A DNA stretch of 41,566 bases from NCBI GenBank assembly GCA_903927955.1, contig CAIYOW010000024.1, positions 1 through 41,566 of the forward strand. Reading direction: 5' to 3'. Both the position numbers and the translations under genes were made by a program. Every line of letters begins with the position of its first letter. Within the stretch, counting starts at the first letter, position 1. Below the pieces are notes generated by a model. That model was not told where the DNA came from, did not search any database, and saw nothing but the letters and a program-made list of their open reading frames with translations. Positions 15,735 to 24,167 of this stretch are shown one piece after another. Source of the stretch: an uncultured Methylococcaceae bacterium (lineage in GTDB: Bacteria > Pseudomonadota > Gammaproteobacteria > Methylococcales > Methylomonadaceae).

Positions 15735-16823
15735 ATGAGTTCAGAAAAAATAAAATTCGCCTATTGGGTGCCTAATGTCAGCGGCGGGCTGATTGTCAGT
15801 AATATCGAGCAACGCACCAGCTATGACTTTGACTATAACCGCAAGTTAGCGCAAATTGCCGAGCAGAGCGGTTTTGAATACGCGCTCAGCCAAATCCGCT
15901 TCACTGCCGGTTATGGCGCGGAATATCAGCATGAATCGGTGTCATTTTCCCATGCCTTGCTAGCGGCCACTACTAAGCTAAGAGTGATTGCCGCTATCTT
16001 GCCAGGGCCATGGGATCCAGTAGTGGTTGCCAAGCAATTAACCACCATTGACATTTTAACGGGCGGGCGCATTGCCGTGAATGTGGTTTCCGGTTGGTTC
16101 AAGGGCGAATTTCAAGCCATCGGACAGCCTTGGTTGGAGCATGACGAGCGTTATCGCCGGTCTGAAGAGTTTATAGACGTGCTGAAAGGTATTTGGACCA
16201 CTGATAATTTTAGCTATAGCGGCGATTTTTACCGTTTCCATAACTTCACCTTAAAACCCAAGCCATTGCAACAACCGCATCCTGAAGTATTTCAGGGCGG
16301 CAGTTCGCGCGCAGCTAGGGATATGGCATCCAGAGTATCCAATTGGTATTTCACTAACGGCAACACCGTGGACGGCATTAAAGCGCAAATTGACGACATC
16401 AAAAGCAAAGCCGCCGTGCATAACCATAAAGTCAAAATTGGCGTCAATGCCTTCATTATAGCCCGCGACACCGAAGCAGAAGCCAAGGCCGTGTTGGCGG
16501 AAATTATCGAAAAAGCGAACCCTGAGGCGGTCAATGCTTTCGGTCACGAGGTAAAACAGGCGGGAGCTGCCAGTCCGGAAGGTGAGGGCAATTGGGCAAA
16601 ATCCACGTTTGAAGATTTGGTGCAATACAACGATGGCTTCAAAACCAATCTTATCGGCACACCACAACAGATTGCCGAGCGCATTGTGGCACTAAAGGCA
16701 ATTGGCGTTGATTTGATATTGTCCGGTTTTCTGCATTTCCAAGAAGAAGTGGCCTATTTCGGTGAAAAAGTTCTGCCGTTGGTGCGCGAATTGGAAGCAC
16801 AGCAAACCGCATTACCGGCCTGA
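15735..16823 (+). CDS. sfnG: FMNH2-dependent dimethylsulfone monooxygenase SfnG
   Basis: The 362-residue LLM flavin monooxygenase matches SfnG: KFAYWVPNVSGGLIVSNIEQ at the N-terminus, AAILPGPWDPVVVAKQ, the flavin phosphate region AVNVVSGWFKGEFQAIG, and the C-terminal LILSGFLHFQEEVAYFGEKVLPLV. SfnG oxidises dimethyl sulfone to methanesulfinate using FMNH2; methanesulfinate is then converted to methanesulfonate and sulfite. Length and motifs are normal. It follows the FMN reductase by 55 bases and precedes the acyl-CoA-synthetase-like gene by 27 bases, so it links the sulfone enzymes to the ABC transporter genes in one unit. The methanesulfonate monooxygenase role could be met by the SsuD at 11421, but that is inference. 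Confidence 0.93.
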   Translation: MSSEKIKFAYWVPNVSGGLIVSNIEQRTSYDFDYNRKLAQIAEQSGFEYALSQIRFTAGYGAEYQHESVSFSHALLAATTKLRVIAAILPGPWDPVVVAKQLTTIDILTGGRIAVNVVSGWFKGEFQAIGQPWLEHDERYRRSEEFIDVLKGIWTTDNFSYSGDFYRFHNFTLKPKPLQQPHPEVFQGGSSRAARDMASRVSNWYFTNGNTVDGIKAQIDDIKSKAAVHNHKVKIGVNAFIIARDTEAEAKAVLAEIIEKANPEAVNAFGHEVKQAGAASPEGEGNWAKSTFEDLVQYNDGFKTNLIGTPQQIAERIVALKAIGVDLILSGFLHFQEEVAYFGEKVLPLVRELEAQQTALPA

Positions 16824-16850
16824 TAGCCTATTTTACCGCAGAGTCATGTC

Positions 16851-18008
16851 ATGAGCGCAGATACCTTACCGGAATGGTTAAATTTTCAGGCCAGCCACCG
16901 TCCGACCCAGATTGCCATCCGGCATAAACGGTTGGGTGTTTGGCAGGAAAAAACCTGGCAGATGATACAGCATGAAACCCTACAACTGGTCTCGGCCCTG
17001 CAGGCTCGTGGTTTTGCCAGAGGTGACACGTTGTACCTGTTTTCCAATCCAAGGCCAGAAGCGTTACTGTTGTCACTGGCAGCGCATTGGTTGGGAGGCG
17101 TATCTGCACCATTGGACAGCGACAGTCATGATGCTGACTTTCTGGTTTTGTTGCAGCAGTTGCAACCGGCATTTGTGTTTGCAGAAGGGCAGCACCAAGT
17201 TGATTTTCTGCAACAACAAGGACTAGGGCAAACCCTGATCATCTATGCCGATGCCCGTGGGCTAGCGGGTTATCAGCAAGGCATTTTGCAGCCCTATGCC
17301 GGATTCATCAACCCCAACAACAACCATTTTTATCAGCCACCCGTTAGTGGAGCGGCTAACGATGCCTTTGTGTTTTTCCGTCTCAATCCGCAACAACGGA
17401 TTGAAAGAAAGAAATTGAGCCACAAAAAATTGTTGACCCAAGGACGCTTGCTTATCGAATTGGAAGCCTTGACCGAACAAGAGGAAGCACTGGCGGCCCG
17501 CGCTTTTGCCGCTAGCGGACATCTGAAATATTTGCTGGCCCCTTGGTTGCAAGCAGGTTTCAAACTCAATTTTCCTGAAAACATCAACACCCGCGACAGT
17601 GACCGGCGCGAATTGGGGCCGACCTTGGTGGCTGGCACTAGCTTGACTTACCAACGCTTGGAGTCCTTGGTGAAATCTCGCCTGCCTTTGGCAGGAACCT
17701 GGCGCCGGGCCTTATTGGACTGGTCGTTAGCCACCTCGGCAAAATCCTCGCCGCTACGGAGAGCGTTGGCCTATAGCCTAATGATAAGGCCATTACAAGA
17801 TGTCATCGGCTTAAGCCGTACCCGTGTGCCGCTGCTGGTCGGCGAGGCTTTGCCTGAGCCATCCGCACAATTCTTTCTGTCTATAGGTATCAACATCAGA
17901 AATTGGCCGGATGCCCCCGCTTGGGAAACAGAGGGCATTAACGCGCCCGCCGGGCATAACGGCCAAAGTTTTAACCCAAACCTTTCAGTTACGCAGGGAA
18001 TCAGCTAA
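16851..18008 (+). CDS. Degenerate acyl-CoA synthetase-like protein (probable pseudoenzyme)
   Basis: The 385-residue product resembles the N-terminal part of AMP-forming acyl-CoA synthetases of the long-chain type: LPEWLNFQASHRPTQIAIR, GVWQEKTWQMI and ARGDTLYLFSNPRPEALLLSLA align with their start. The catalytic parts are gone. Where the P-loop YTSGTTGxPKG should stand (about residues 170-191) it reads FFRLNPQQRIERKKLSH; where YGxTE should follow LLVGEALPE it reads IRNWPDAP; and the C-terminal domain of some 200 residues is missing. The frame is nevertheless intact, and its stop codon shares a base with the start of the ABC ATPase gene (TAATG). Acyl-CoA synthetase genes often accompany this type of ABC transporter. 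I infer either a retained non-catalytic role with the transporter or an early stage of gene decay. Confidence 0.75.
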   Translation: MSADTLPEWLNFQASHRPTQIAIRHKRLGVWQEKTWQMIQHETLQLVSALQARGFARGDTLYLFSNPRPEALLLSLAAHWLGGVSAPLDSDSHDADFLVLLQQLQPAFVFAEGQHQVDFLQQQGLGQTLIIYADARGLAGYQQGILQPYAGFINPNNNHFYQPPVSGAANDAFVFFRLNPQQRIERKKLSHKKLLTQGRLLIELEALTEQEEALAARAFAASGHLKYLLAPWLQAGFKLNFPENINTRDSDRRELGPTLVAGTSLTYQRLESLVKSRLPLAGTWRRALLDWSLATSAKSSPLRRALAYSLMIRPLQDVIGLSRTRVPLLVGEALPEPSAQFFLSIGINIRNWPDAPAWETEGINAPAGHNGQSFNPNLSVTQGIS

Positions 18009-18796
18009 TGAACACAACGCAGCCATTGCCCCCCCCTTTGTTGCAGCTGGAACACATCTCATTGTCTTTCAAAGCCGTCAAAGCCATCACTAATATCAGC
18101 TTTGCCGTGCAGCCCGGCGAAATTTGCGCATTGATTGGCCCTAATGGTGCGGGTAAAAGTTCATTACTCAATGTTATCAACGGTGTGTACCGACCGGATG
18201 AAGGGGCTATCAGCTATAACGGCGAAACACTGCACATCATGCAACCCCAGCACGCCGCCGAACGGGGTATTGCCCGCACCTTCCAAAACATTGCCTTGTT
18301 CAAGGGCATGACCGTGTTGGATAACGTGCTGACCGGCCGCAACCTGCATGTGCACAGTAGCTGGCTGGAGCAAGTGTTCAATCTGGGTCGGGCACCACAG
18401 GAAGCCGTGCGGCAAAGAAAAAAAGCAGAAGAAATTATTGATTTTCTGGATATTCAACCGTGGCGCAACAGCGTGGTCGGCAATTTGCCATACGGCTTGC
18501 AAAAACGTGTGGAACTGGGCCGTGCATTGGCGGCTGAACCCAAGCTGTTGCTGCTTGATGAACCAATGGCAGGCATGAACGCCGAGGAAAAACAAGAAAT
18601 GAGCCGCTTTATCCTCGCGACGCAACGCGAGTTTACCACCACCATTGTGTTGATCGAGCATGATATTGGTGTGGTGATGACGCTATCCAATCATGTCGTC
18701 GTGCTGGATTACGGCAAAAAAATTGGTGATGGCAAGCCAGAAGAGGTGCGCCAAAACCCGCAAGTCATTGCCGCTTATTTGGGCACCAAACATTAA
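18008..18796 (+). CDS. ABC transporter ATP-binding protein, branched-chain amino acid type (LivG-like)
   Basis: The 262-residue ATPase has Walker A GPNGAGKSS, Q-loop RTFQNIALF, a signature of the form PYGLQKRVELGRAL, Walker B LLLLDEPMAGMN and the H-loop VLIEHDIGVV. The length and the TFQN Q-loop place it with LivG of the HAAT (hydrophobic amino acid uptake) transporters. It energises import together with the two permeases and the second ATPase encoded downstream. Its start overlaps the preceding gene by one base. The ligand is not shown by the sequence; membership in the sfnG unit under a sigma-54 promoter suggests an organosulfur compound rather than leucine. Confidence 0.92.
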   Translation: MNTTQPLPPPLLQLEHISLSFKAVKAITNISFAVQPGEICALIGPNGAGKSSLLNVINGVYRPDEGAISYNGETLHIMQPQHAAERGIARTFQNIALFKGMTVLDNVLTGRNLHVHSSWLEQVFNLGRAPQEAVRQRKKAEEIIDFLDIQPWRNSVVGNLPYGLQKRVELGRALAAEPKLLLLDEPMAGMNAEEKQEMSRFILATQREFTTTIVLIEHDIGVVMTLSNHVVVLDYGKKIGDGKPEEVRQNPQVIAAYLGTKH

Positions 18797-18810
18797 CCGG
18801 AGCAACCACC

Positions 18811-19692
18811 ATGAGTTTTTTCTTTGAAGTTTTAGTCGGTGGATTACTGGCCGGTGTCATGTACTCCTTGGTCGCCATTGGCTTCGTACTGATCTACAAA
18901 GCGTCTGGCGTCTTTAATTTTGCCCAAGGCTCCATGGTGCTGTTTTCCGCACTCACCTTTGTCAGTTTGTTAGAACGTGGCTACCCATTCTGGTTGGCAT
19001 TTTTGTTGTCGCTGCTGATTATGCTGGTGTTAGCCTGGGCCATAGAACGCTGGGTATTGCGTAAGCTGGTCAACCGCTCGCCCATCACTCTGTTTATGGC
19101 AACGCTGGGGCTGAGCTACATCATTGAAGGATTGGCACAATCGCTCTGGGGAGCCCAAGTGCACGGCCTTGATTTGGGCATCAATGATGAACCTTTTGAA
19201 GTGTTTGGCTTGCTGCTGTCGCAATTCGACCTGTTTGCCTCTGCAGTGGCGGGTACTTTAGTCATTATCCTGTCGATATTTTTTAACAAAACCCGCACTG
19301 GCATAGCCCTTAGGGCTGTAGCAGACGACCCATTGGCAGCGTTAGCCGTAGGCATCAATTTACAACGGCTCTGGCTCATTGTCTGGGCGGTGGCCGGTTT
19401 TGTCGGCTTAGTGGCCGGCTTGCTATGGGGTGCCCGTTTGGGTGTGCAATTTTCGCTGTCGCTGGTGGTGCTAAAAGCCTTACCGGTTTTAATTATCGGC
19501 GGATTCACCTCCATTACGGGCTGCATTGTCGGTGGTTTGATTATCGGGGCATCGGAAAAACTCGCAGAAATATTCATAGGGCCTTACCTGGGTGGCGGCA
19601 TTGAAAATTGGTTTCCTTACGTCTTGGCTATGCTGTTCCTGCTGGTCAGACCGGCTGGTTTATTCGGCGAACGTCAAATAGAACGTGTTTAA
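18811..19692 (+). CDS. ABC transporter permease, LivH-like
   Basis: This 293-residue integral membrane protein shows about eight hydrophobic segments and the LivH signature: GLLAGVMYSLVAIGFVLIYK and ASGVFNFAQGSMV near the N-terminus, ATLGLSYIIEG, and VLKALPVLIIGGFTSITGC near the C-terminus. It forms one half of the translocation channel with the LivM-like protein. A good RBS (ggagca) precedes ATG 18811, 14 bases after the ATPase gene. The gene order ATPase, H, M, binding protein, second ATPase is that of the transporter type commonly accompanied by an acyl-CoA synthetase gene. Confidence 0.92.
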   Translation: MSFFFEVLVGGLLAGVMYSLVAIGFVLIYKASGVFNFAQGSMVLFSALTFVSLLERGYPFWLAFLLSLLIMLVLAWAIERWVLRKLVNRSPITLFMATLGLSYIIEGLAQSLWGAQVHGLDLGINDEPFEVFGLLLSQFDLFASAVAGTLVIILSIFFNKTRTGIALRAVADDPLAALAVGINLQRLWLIVWAVAGFVGLVAGLLWGARLGVQFSLSLVVLKALPVLIIGGFTSITGCIVGGLIIGASEKLAEIFIGPYLGGGIENWFPYVLAMLFLLVRPAGLFGERQIERV

Positions 19693-19703
19693 AGGAGAAC
19701 GTC

Positions 19704-20771
19704 ATGTTATATCGGGAAGCGGGACAATTCATCAGCCATTATCGGGCAGACCAACGCCTTTTTCGGCTACGTCAGGACAGGATAGGGTTCTATCTGCTGT
19801 TGGCATCAGCTTTTGTGTTAGTGCCGTATTGCGGCAATGATTATTGGTTTAGTGCCATTCTAATCCCTTTTCTGGTGTTGTCCTTAGCAGGTATGGGGCT
19901 TAATTTCCTCACTGGCTACGCAGGACAGTTGTCGCTAGGTTCAGCGGCCTTCATGGCGGTGGGGGCATTTTCAGCCTATAACTTTAATTTGCGGGTGGAA
20001 GGCTTGCCTTTTTTGCTCAGCATCTTGTTGGGTGGTGTGGTCGCCGGATTGACCGGCGTTATTTTTGGACTACCCAGTTTAAAAATCAAAGGCTTTTATG
20101 TACTGGTCTCAACCTTGGCAGCACAATTTTTCGTGCAATGGGTGTTCACCAACTTTGCTTGGTTTTCCAATGACAGCTCATCAGGCGTGATCACCGCCCC
20201 ACCGTTGCAAGTTTTCGGCCTGGATCTCAGTTCGCCTGCCGGACGCTATCTGTTGACTTTGACCATTGTGACCGCACTGGGTCTGCTGGCAGCCAACATC
20301 GTGCGCAGTGAGCTGGGTAGAAACTGGATGGCGGTACGCGACATGGACACCGCCGCCGCAGTGATCGGCATTGCCATACCCAAAACCAAATTGCTGGCTT
20401 TTGCCATCAGTTCATTTTACTTGGGCATTGCCGGTTCATTATGGGCCTTCACCTATCTGGGTACGGTTGAGCCGCATGGGTTCGATATTAACCGTTCCTT
20501 TCAGATACTGTTCATCATCATTATTGGCGGCATGGGCAGCATCTTGGGCAATTTTTTAGGCGCCGCCTTCATTGTCTTGTTTCCTGTGCTGATGTCCCAT
20601 ATCGCCAACGGTTTATTAGCTGGTGTCATTGATGCCGGGCATTTGGAAAACTTTCAGAAAATCGTGTTCGGGATGTTGATTATCGGATTTCTGATTAAAG
20701 AACCCAACGGACTCGCCAGCATTTGGCAGACCTTTAGGCAACAGCTTCGGGTCTGGCCGTTACGCTACTGA
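19704..20771 (+). CDS. ABC transporter permease, LivM-like
   Basis: ATG 19704 with a strong RBS (aaaggagaac) gives 355 residues. The open frame extends upstream into the LivH gene but that part is not family-like. The protein has many hydrophobic helices and LivM hallmarks: GLNFLTGYAGQLSLGSAAFMAVGAF, LPSLKIKGFYVLVSTLAAQF, GRNWMAVRDMDTAAAVIGI and IIIGGMGSILGNFLGA, the EAA-like loop contacting the ATPase. It begins with a cytoplasmic stretch of about 30 charged residues, longer than the core family start. It pairs with the LivH-like permease 11 bases upstream. Confidence 0.92.
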   Translation: MLYREAGQFISHYRADQRLFRLRQDRIGFYLLLASAFVLVPYCGNDYWFSAILIPFLVLSLAGMGLNFLTGYAGQLSLGSAAFMAVGAFSAYNFNLRVEGLPFLLSILLGGVVAGLTGVIFGLPSLKIKGFYVLVSTLAAQFFVQWVFTNFAWFSNDSSSGVITAPPLQVFGLDLSSPAGRYLLTLTIVTALGLLAANIVRSELGRNWMAVRDMDTAAAVIGIAIPKTKLLAFAISSFYLGIAGSLWAFTYLGTVEPHGFDINRSFQILFIIIIGGMGSILGNFLGAAFIVLFPVLMSHIANGLLAGVIDAGHLENFQKIVFGMLIIGFLIKEPNGLASIWQTFRQQLRVWPLRY

Positions 20772-20842
20772 AGCTATTAAAAAGCAAGTTTTTTGTTGTA
20801 GAAGTTGTTAACTGATGTTTATTAATCTAAGAGGTATTAACT

Positions 20843-22180
20843 ATGAGAAGTAATATAAATAAATGTGCCGGATTATTGCTGGCGCTCGGCTTAACGGTGA
20901 CAGCCACCACCCACAGCGCCCACGCCGACGGTGAACAATATTTTCCATTGCAAAGTTACCGTATCGGCCCTTATGCAGCCGGTGGCAGTGGCTTTTTCGG
21001 CGGGTTTATCGACTACTTGCAATATGTCAACTTAAAAGAGGGTGGTGTCAATAATGTCAAACTGACCTGGAGCGAGTGCGAAACGGAATATGTCGTGGAA
21101 AAAGGCGTTGAATGTTACGAGCGTCTCAAACACGGCTTAAATGGTGCGCCTGCTGCAGCCACCAACCCCTTGTCAGTGGGCATTGCCTACGCAACGCTGG
21201 ATCGTTCAACCGCCGACAAATTGCCGCTGATCACCATAAACCACGGTCGTACTGACTCCACCGACGGCAGCGTATTCCCGTATGCCTTCCCGCTGCAATT
21301 AAATCCATACAGCGAAGTGTCCGCCATTATCAATTATATCGGCACAGAATCTGGTGGGCTGGAAAAACTCAAAGGCAAAAAAATTGTCGCCTTATTCCAC
21401 GGCTCACCTTATGGTAAAGAAACCAACGGCATTTTGGAGCTGCTGGCGAAAAAATACGGCTTTAAATTAACCCTGCTGGAAGTGCCACATCCCGGCAACG
21501 AACAACAATCGCAATGGTTGAACATTCGCCGCATCAAACCGGATTGGGTTATTTTACGCGGCTGGGGGGTTATGAATCCGGTGGCTTTAAAAACCGCTCA
21601 GAAAACCGGCTTTCCCGCTGACCATATCATCGGCAATATTTGGAGCAATTCGGAAGACGATGCCGCGCCCGCCGGTAATGCCGCCAAGGGCTTCATTTCC
21701 ATCACCACCCACCCATCCGGCACCAATTTTCCAGTCTTACAAGATATTGACAAATATGTGATAAAAGCCAATAAGGGCAATCTGGAAGATGCCAAACGTT
21801 TCGGCACGGTTTATTACAACCTCGGCGTGGTCAACGGCATATTGAACGTGGAAGCAGTACGGGTGGCGCAAGAAAAATACGGCAAACGTCCACTAACCGG
21901 CGAAGAAGTCCGCTGGGGCTTTGAAAATATCAAGCTGGATGATAAACGACTGGCAGAATTGGGGGCTTTAGGGCTGGTGCAACCGCTTAGACTGACTTGC
22001 TCAGACCATGAAGGCGGCGGCGCAGTGCGCTTCCAACAATGGGATGGCAGCAAATGGAATGTGATCTCCGATTGGGTACAAGCAGACCGTGCCTTGTTGC
22101 GCCCGATCATTGAAGAGTCTTCCCATAAATACGCCAAAGAAAAAGGCATCACGCCGCGCGATTGTTCCAAGGAATCATAA
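20843..22180 (+). CDS. Periplasmic substrate-binding protein of the HAAT-type ABC transporter
   Basis: The 445-residue protein has a Sec signal peptide (cleavage probably after HSAHA, residue about 28) and a type I periplasmic binding fold: YRIGPYAAGGSGFFGGFIDYLQYVN at the start, then KKIVALFHGSPYGKETNGILE, PDWVILRGWGVMNPVALK and VYYNLGVVNGILNVEAV. It belongs to the branched-chain amino acid-binding-like group accompanying acyl-CoA-synthetase-linked transporters, which is poorly characterised. The mature protein has few features of a leucine binder. An RBS (aagaggt) precedes ATG 20843. Its ligand is the key unknown of this locus; sulfones or sulfonates, or their carboxylated derivatives, are candidates by context only. 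Confidence 0.88.
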   Translation: MRSNINKCAGLLLALGLTVTATTHSAHADGEQYFPLQSYRIGPYAAGGSGFFGGFIDYLQYVNLKEGGVNNVKLTWSECETEYVVEKGVECYERLKHGLNGAPAAATNPLSVGIAYATLDRSTADKLPLITINHGRTDSTDGSVFPYAFPLQLNPYSEVSAIINYIGTESGGLEKLKGKKIVALFHGSPYGKETNGILELLAKKYGFKLTLLEVPHPGNEQQSQWLNIRRIKPDWVILRGWGVMNPVALKTAQKTGFPADHIIGNIWSNSEDDAAPAGNAAKGFISITTHPSGTNFPVLQDIDKYVIKANKGNLEDAKRFGTVYYNLGVVNGILNVEAVRVAQEKYGKRPLTGEEVRWGFENIKLDDKRLAELGALGLVQPLRLTCSDHEGGGAVRFQQWDGSKWNVISDWVQADRALLRPIIEESSHKYAKEKGITPRDCSKES

Positions 22181-22281
22181 CCCTCTTAACCTCACTGCAC
22201 AGGTGCGGGGCGGATACCCTGTGCCTGTGCAGCATCATCCAGCAGCGTATCAAGGGAGCGCAAAAGCCCAAGGAGTTCGAC

Positions 22282-23025
22282 GTGTCAGCCACACCGCTAT
22301 TAAGCATCAAAAATATCGAAGTCATTTATGAGCAAGTCATTCTGGCTGTCAAGCATATCTCGCTGGAAGTGACCGCCAACAGCATAGTCTCGCTGCTGGG
22401 GGCCAACGGTTCGGGCAAAAGCACCACGCTTAAAGCCATTTCCGGTTTGGTACATGCCCAGCGCGGCGAAATAGCCGATGGGCACATTGAATATTTGGGC
22501 GAAGTGGTCAACCACAGCGCACCGCACCGGTTGGTCAAACAAGGCTTGGTACAGGTATTGGAAGGCCGTCATTGTTTCCCGCACCTGTCAGTCGAAGAAA
22601 ATTTGCTGACCGGCGGTTACATACATCGTCCATCCAAAGCCAGACTGAACGCACAGCTTGATAATATTTATAGCTATTTCCCTAGGCTAAAAAAAATCCG
22701 CAAAAGCTTGGCAGGTTACACCTCCGGCGGCGAACAGCAAATGGTGGCTATAGGCCGCGCCCTAATGAGCGACCCAAAACTGGTGCTGCTTGATGAACCT
22801 TCTATGGGCTTAGCACCGCAAATAGTTGAAGAAATATTTGAAATCATCAAAAATCTAAGGGATAACCACGGTGTCAGTTTTTTGGTTGCCGAACAAAATG
22901 CCGCCGTGGCACTCAGATATACCGATTATGCCTATGTGCTTGAAAACGGCAGAATCAGTGATGAAGGCACTGCCCAAAAAATCAACCAATCCGGTGAACT
23001 GCTGGCCTCTTATTTGGGTAGGTGA
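22282..23025 (+). CDS. ABC transporter ATP-binding protein, LivF-like
   Basis: GTG 22282, with an ideal RBS (aggag at 22271-22275), gives 247 residues, the usual LivF length. A longer frame from TTG 22162 would overlap the binding-protein gene and add 40 residues with no family similarity. It has Walker A GANGSGKST, signature SGGEQQMVAIGRAL, Walker B LVLLDEPSMGL and the LivF-like VAEQNAAVALRYTDYAYVLENG. It is the last gene of the unit that starts at the sigma-54 promoter at 15054. No clear terminator follows; the next gene is convergent. Confidence 0.92.
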   Translation: MSATPLLSIKNIEVIYEQVILAVKHISLEVTANSIVSLLGANGSGKSTTLKAISGLVHAQRGEIADGHIEYLGEVVNHSAPHRLVKQGLVQVLEGRHCFPHLSVEENLLTGGYIHRPSKARLNAQLDNIYSYFPRLKKIRKSLAGYTSGGEQQMVAIGRALMSDPKLVLLDEPSMGLAPQIVEEIFEIIKNLRDNHGVSFLVAEQNAAVALRYTDYAYVLENGRISDEGTAQKINQSGELLASYLGR

Positions 23026-23064
23026 ACAGCAGGGCAGGGTGGAACAACTGTCCGTTTTCAGCCG

Positions 23065-23259
23065 TCATGGGTGGGCAGTTCGATAGGCATTGCGAACCTG
23101 AATGACCGCTTCGAGCAATTGCTGGCGCATCCACGTATCGGATTGCTGTTTTCTGGCTAAAACCAAATCCAGAGCTTCTTTCATCACGATATGTAATTCT
23201 TCATCGGTAGGTTCAGTTTCCGGTGTCATTAAATCACGCTTATTAGATTGGTTTATCAT
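23065..23259 (-). CDS. Small protein of unknown function
   Basis: I do not recognise this 64-residue protein (ATG 23259; an upstream in-frame ATG at 23280 would add 7 residues). It is acidic and helical, with an unstructured start (KRDLMTPETEPTDEELH) and a helix pair (IVMKEALDLVLARKQQ, MRQQLLEAVIQVRNAY) that could be a dimerising or partner-binding module. It lies convergent to the transporter operon and 161 bases downstream of cysH on the same strand. A weak aggg RBS precedes it. It could be a spurious frame, but its composition is protein-like. Confidence 0.5.
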   Translation of the reverse strand: MINQSNKRDLMTPETEPTDEELHIVMKEALDLVLARKQQSDTWMRQQLLEAVIQVRNAYRTAHP

Positions 23260-23420
23260 GTTGTTTGCCCTAGTTATCACGCCTAGCTTGTTTTAAGTCA
23301 GCGGTTAAGTTGGTAAAAACCGAACCAAGTCAGAATTAATGATTTTTCTTCAGTCGGTTGGATACCTTGCAACGGTATAGAGCAATTGCAACAGCGTATT
23401 GTGTGGCATGGGCCACCTCC

Positions 23421-24167
23421 CTAACTCTCCAAAAACCCCGAAGCATCCTGCTCAATATTGCCCGCATGCAAACCGCATTCTTTTTTAGTTTCGTCTTCCC
23501 ACCACCACCGCCCTGAGCGTTCATGCTGGTTAGGTAAAATGGCACGGGTGCAAGGTTCGCAGCCTATGCTGATAAAACCTTGGCGGTGCAGTGCGTTGAA
23601 AGGCACTTGATAGGCTTCTATGTAATCCCAAACTTGTGCCGATGTCCAGTTAAGCAGGGGGTTGAATTTAACCAGAGTATGGCCTTCGGTGGAGAAGCTG
23701 TTGTCGATTTGCACCTCAGGGATGGCTTGCCGTGTTTCCACGCTTTGGTCCCTGCGCTGTCCGGTGATCCACGCATCTAAACTGGCGACCCGTCGTGCCA
23801 AGGCATCCACTTTGCGGATACCACAACATTCGTGATGCCCATCTTCATAAAAACTGAACAAGCCTTTACGCTTGACAAAGGCATCCAATACATTGGTGTC
23901 TGGTGATAACAGTTCGATGTCAATTTGGTAATGTTTCCTGACCTGTTCAATGAACCGATAGGTTTCTGGGTGCAGCCGTCCGGTGTCCAGTGAAAACACT
24001 TGGATGTCTTTGCGGATAGCCACTGCCATATCAATCAGCACCACATCTTCCGCGCCACTAAAAGAAATGGCGATGTTGTCGTAAAGTTCCAAGGCTTTTT
24101 TTAGGATAGCCCTAGGTTTTTTTTGATTCAGCTCAATTTGTAATTGTTGTATGTCAATCGGGGTCAT
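23421..24167 (-). CDS. cysH: Assimilatory adenylylsulfate (APS/PAPS) reductase, [4Fe-4S] type
   Basis: The 248-residue protein reduces activated sulfate to sulfite. It has the PP-loop ISFSGAEDV, the [11 protein letters not shown] motif, and the iron-sulfur cysteines of the APS-reductase subtype, HECCGIRK and GCEPCTR, plus the C-terminal catalytic ECGLH. The four cluster cysteines mean it probably uses APS rather than PAPS, unlike E. coli CysH. It overlaps the end of gshA by 14 bases, so the two form an operon. The product sulfite is the same compound released by the nearby sulfonate and sulfone enzymes, giving a common entry to cysteine synthesis. Confidence 0.92.
   Translation of the reverse strand: MTPIDIQQLQIELNQKKPRAILKKALELYDNIAISFSGAEDVVLIDMAVAIRKDIQVFSLDTGRLHPETYRFIEQVRKHYQIDIELLSPDTNVLDAFVKRKGLFSFYEDGHHECCGIRKVDALARRVASLDAWITGQRRDQSVETRQAIPEVQIDNSFSTEGHTLVKFNPLLNWTSAQVWDYIEAYQVPFNALHRQGFISIGCEPCTRAILPNQHERSGRWWWEDETKKECGLHAGNIEQDASGFLES

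Noticed and set aside
19608-19703. Upstream extension of the LivM-like permease
   Set aside because: It lies inside the LivH-like gene in another frame; ATG 19704 has a strong RBS.
22162-22281. 40-residue upstream extension of the LivF-like ATPase
   Set aside because: TTG start within the binding-protein gene, no similarity to the family, and an ideal RBS exists before GTG 22282.
23281-23420. Terminator or small RNA after cysH
   Set aside because: Short repeats such as TTGCAA words are present but no stable stem with T-run could be drawn by eye.
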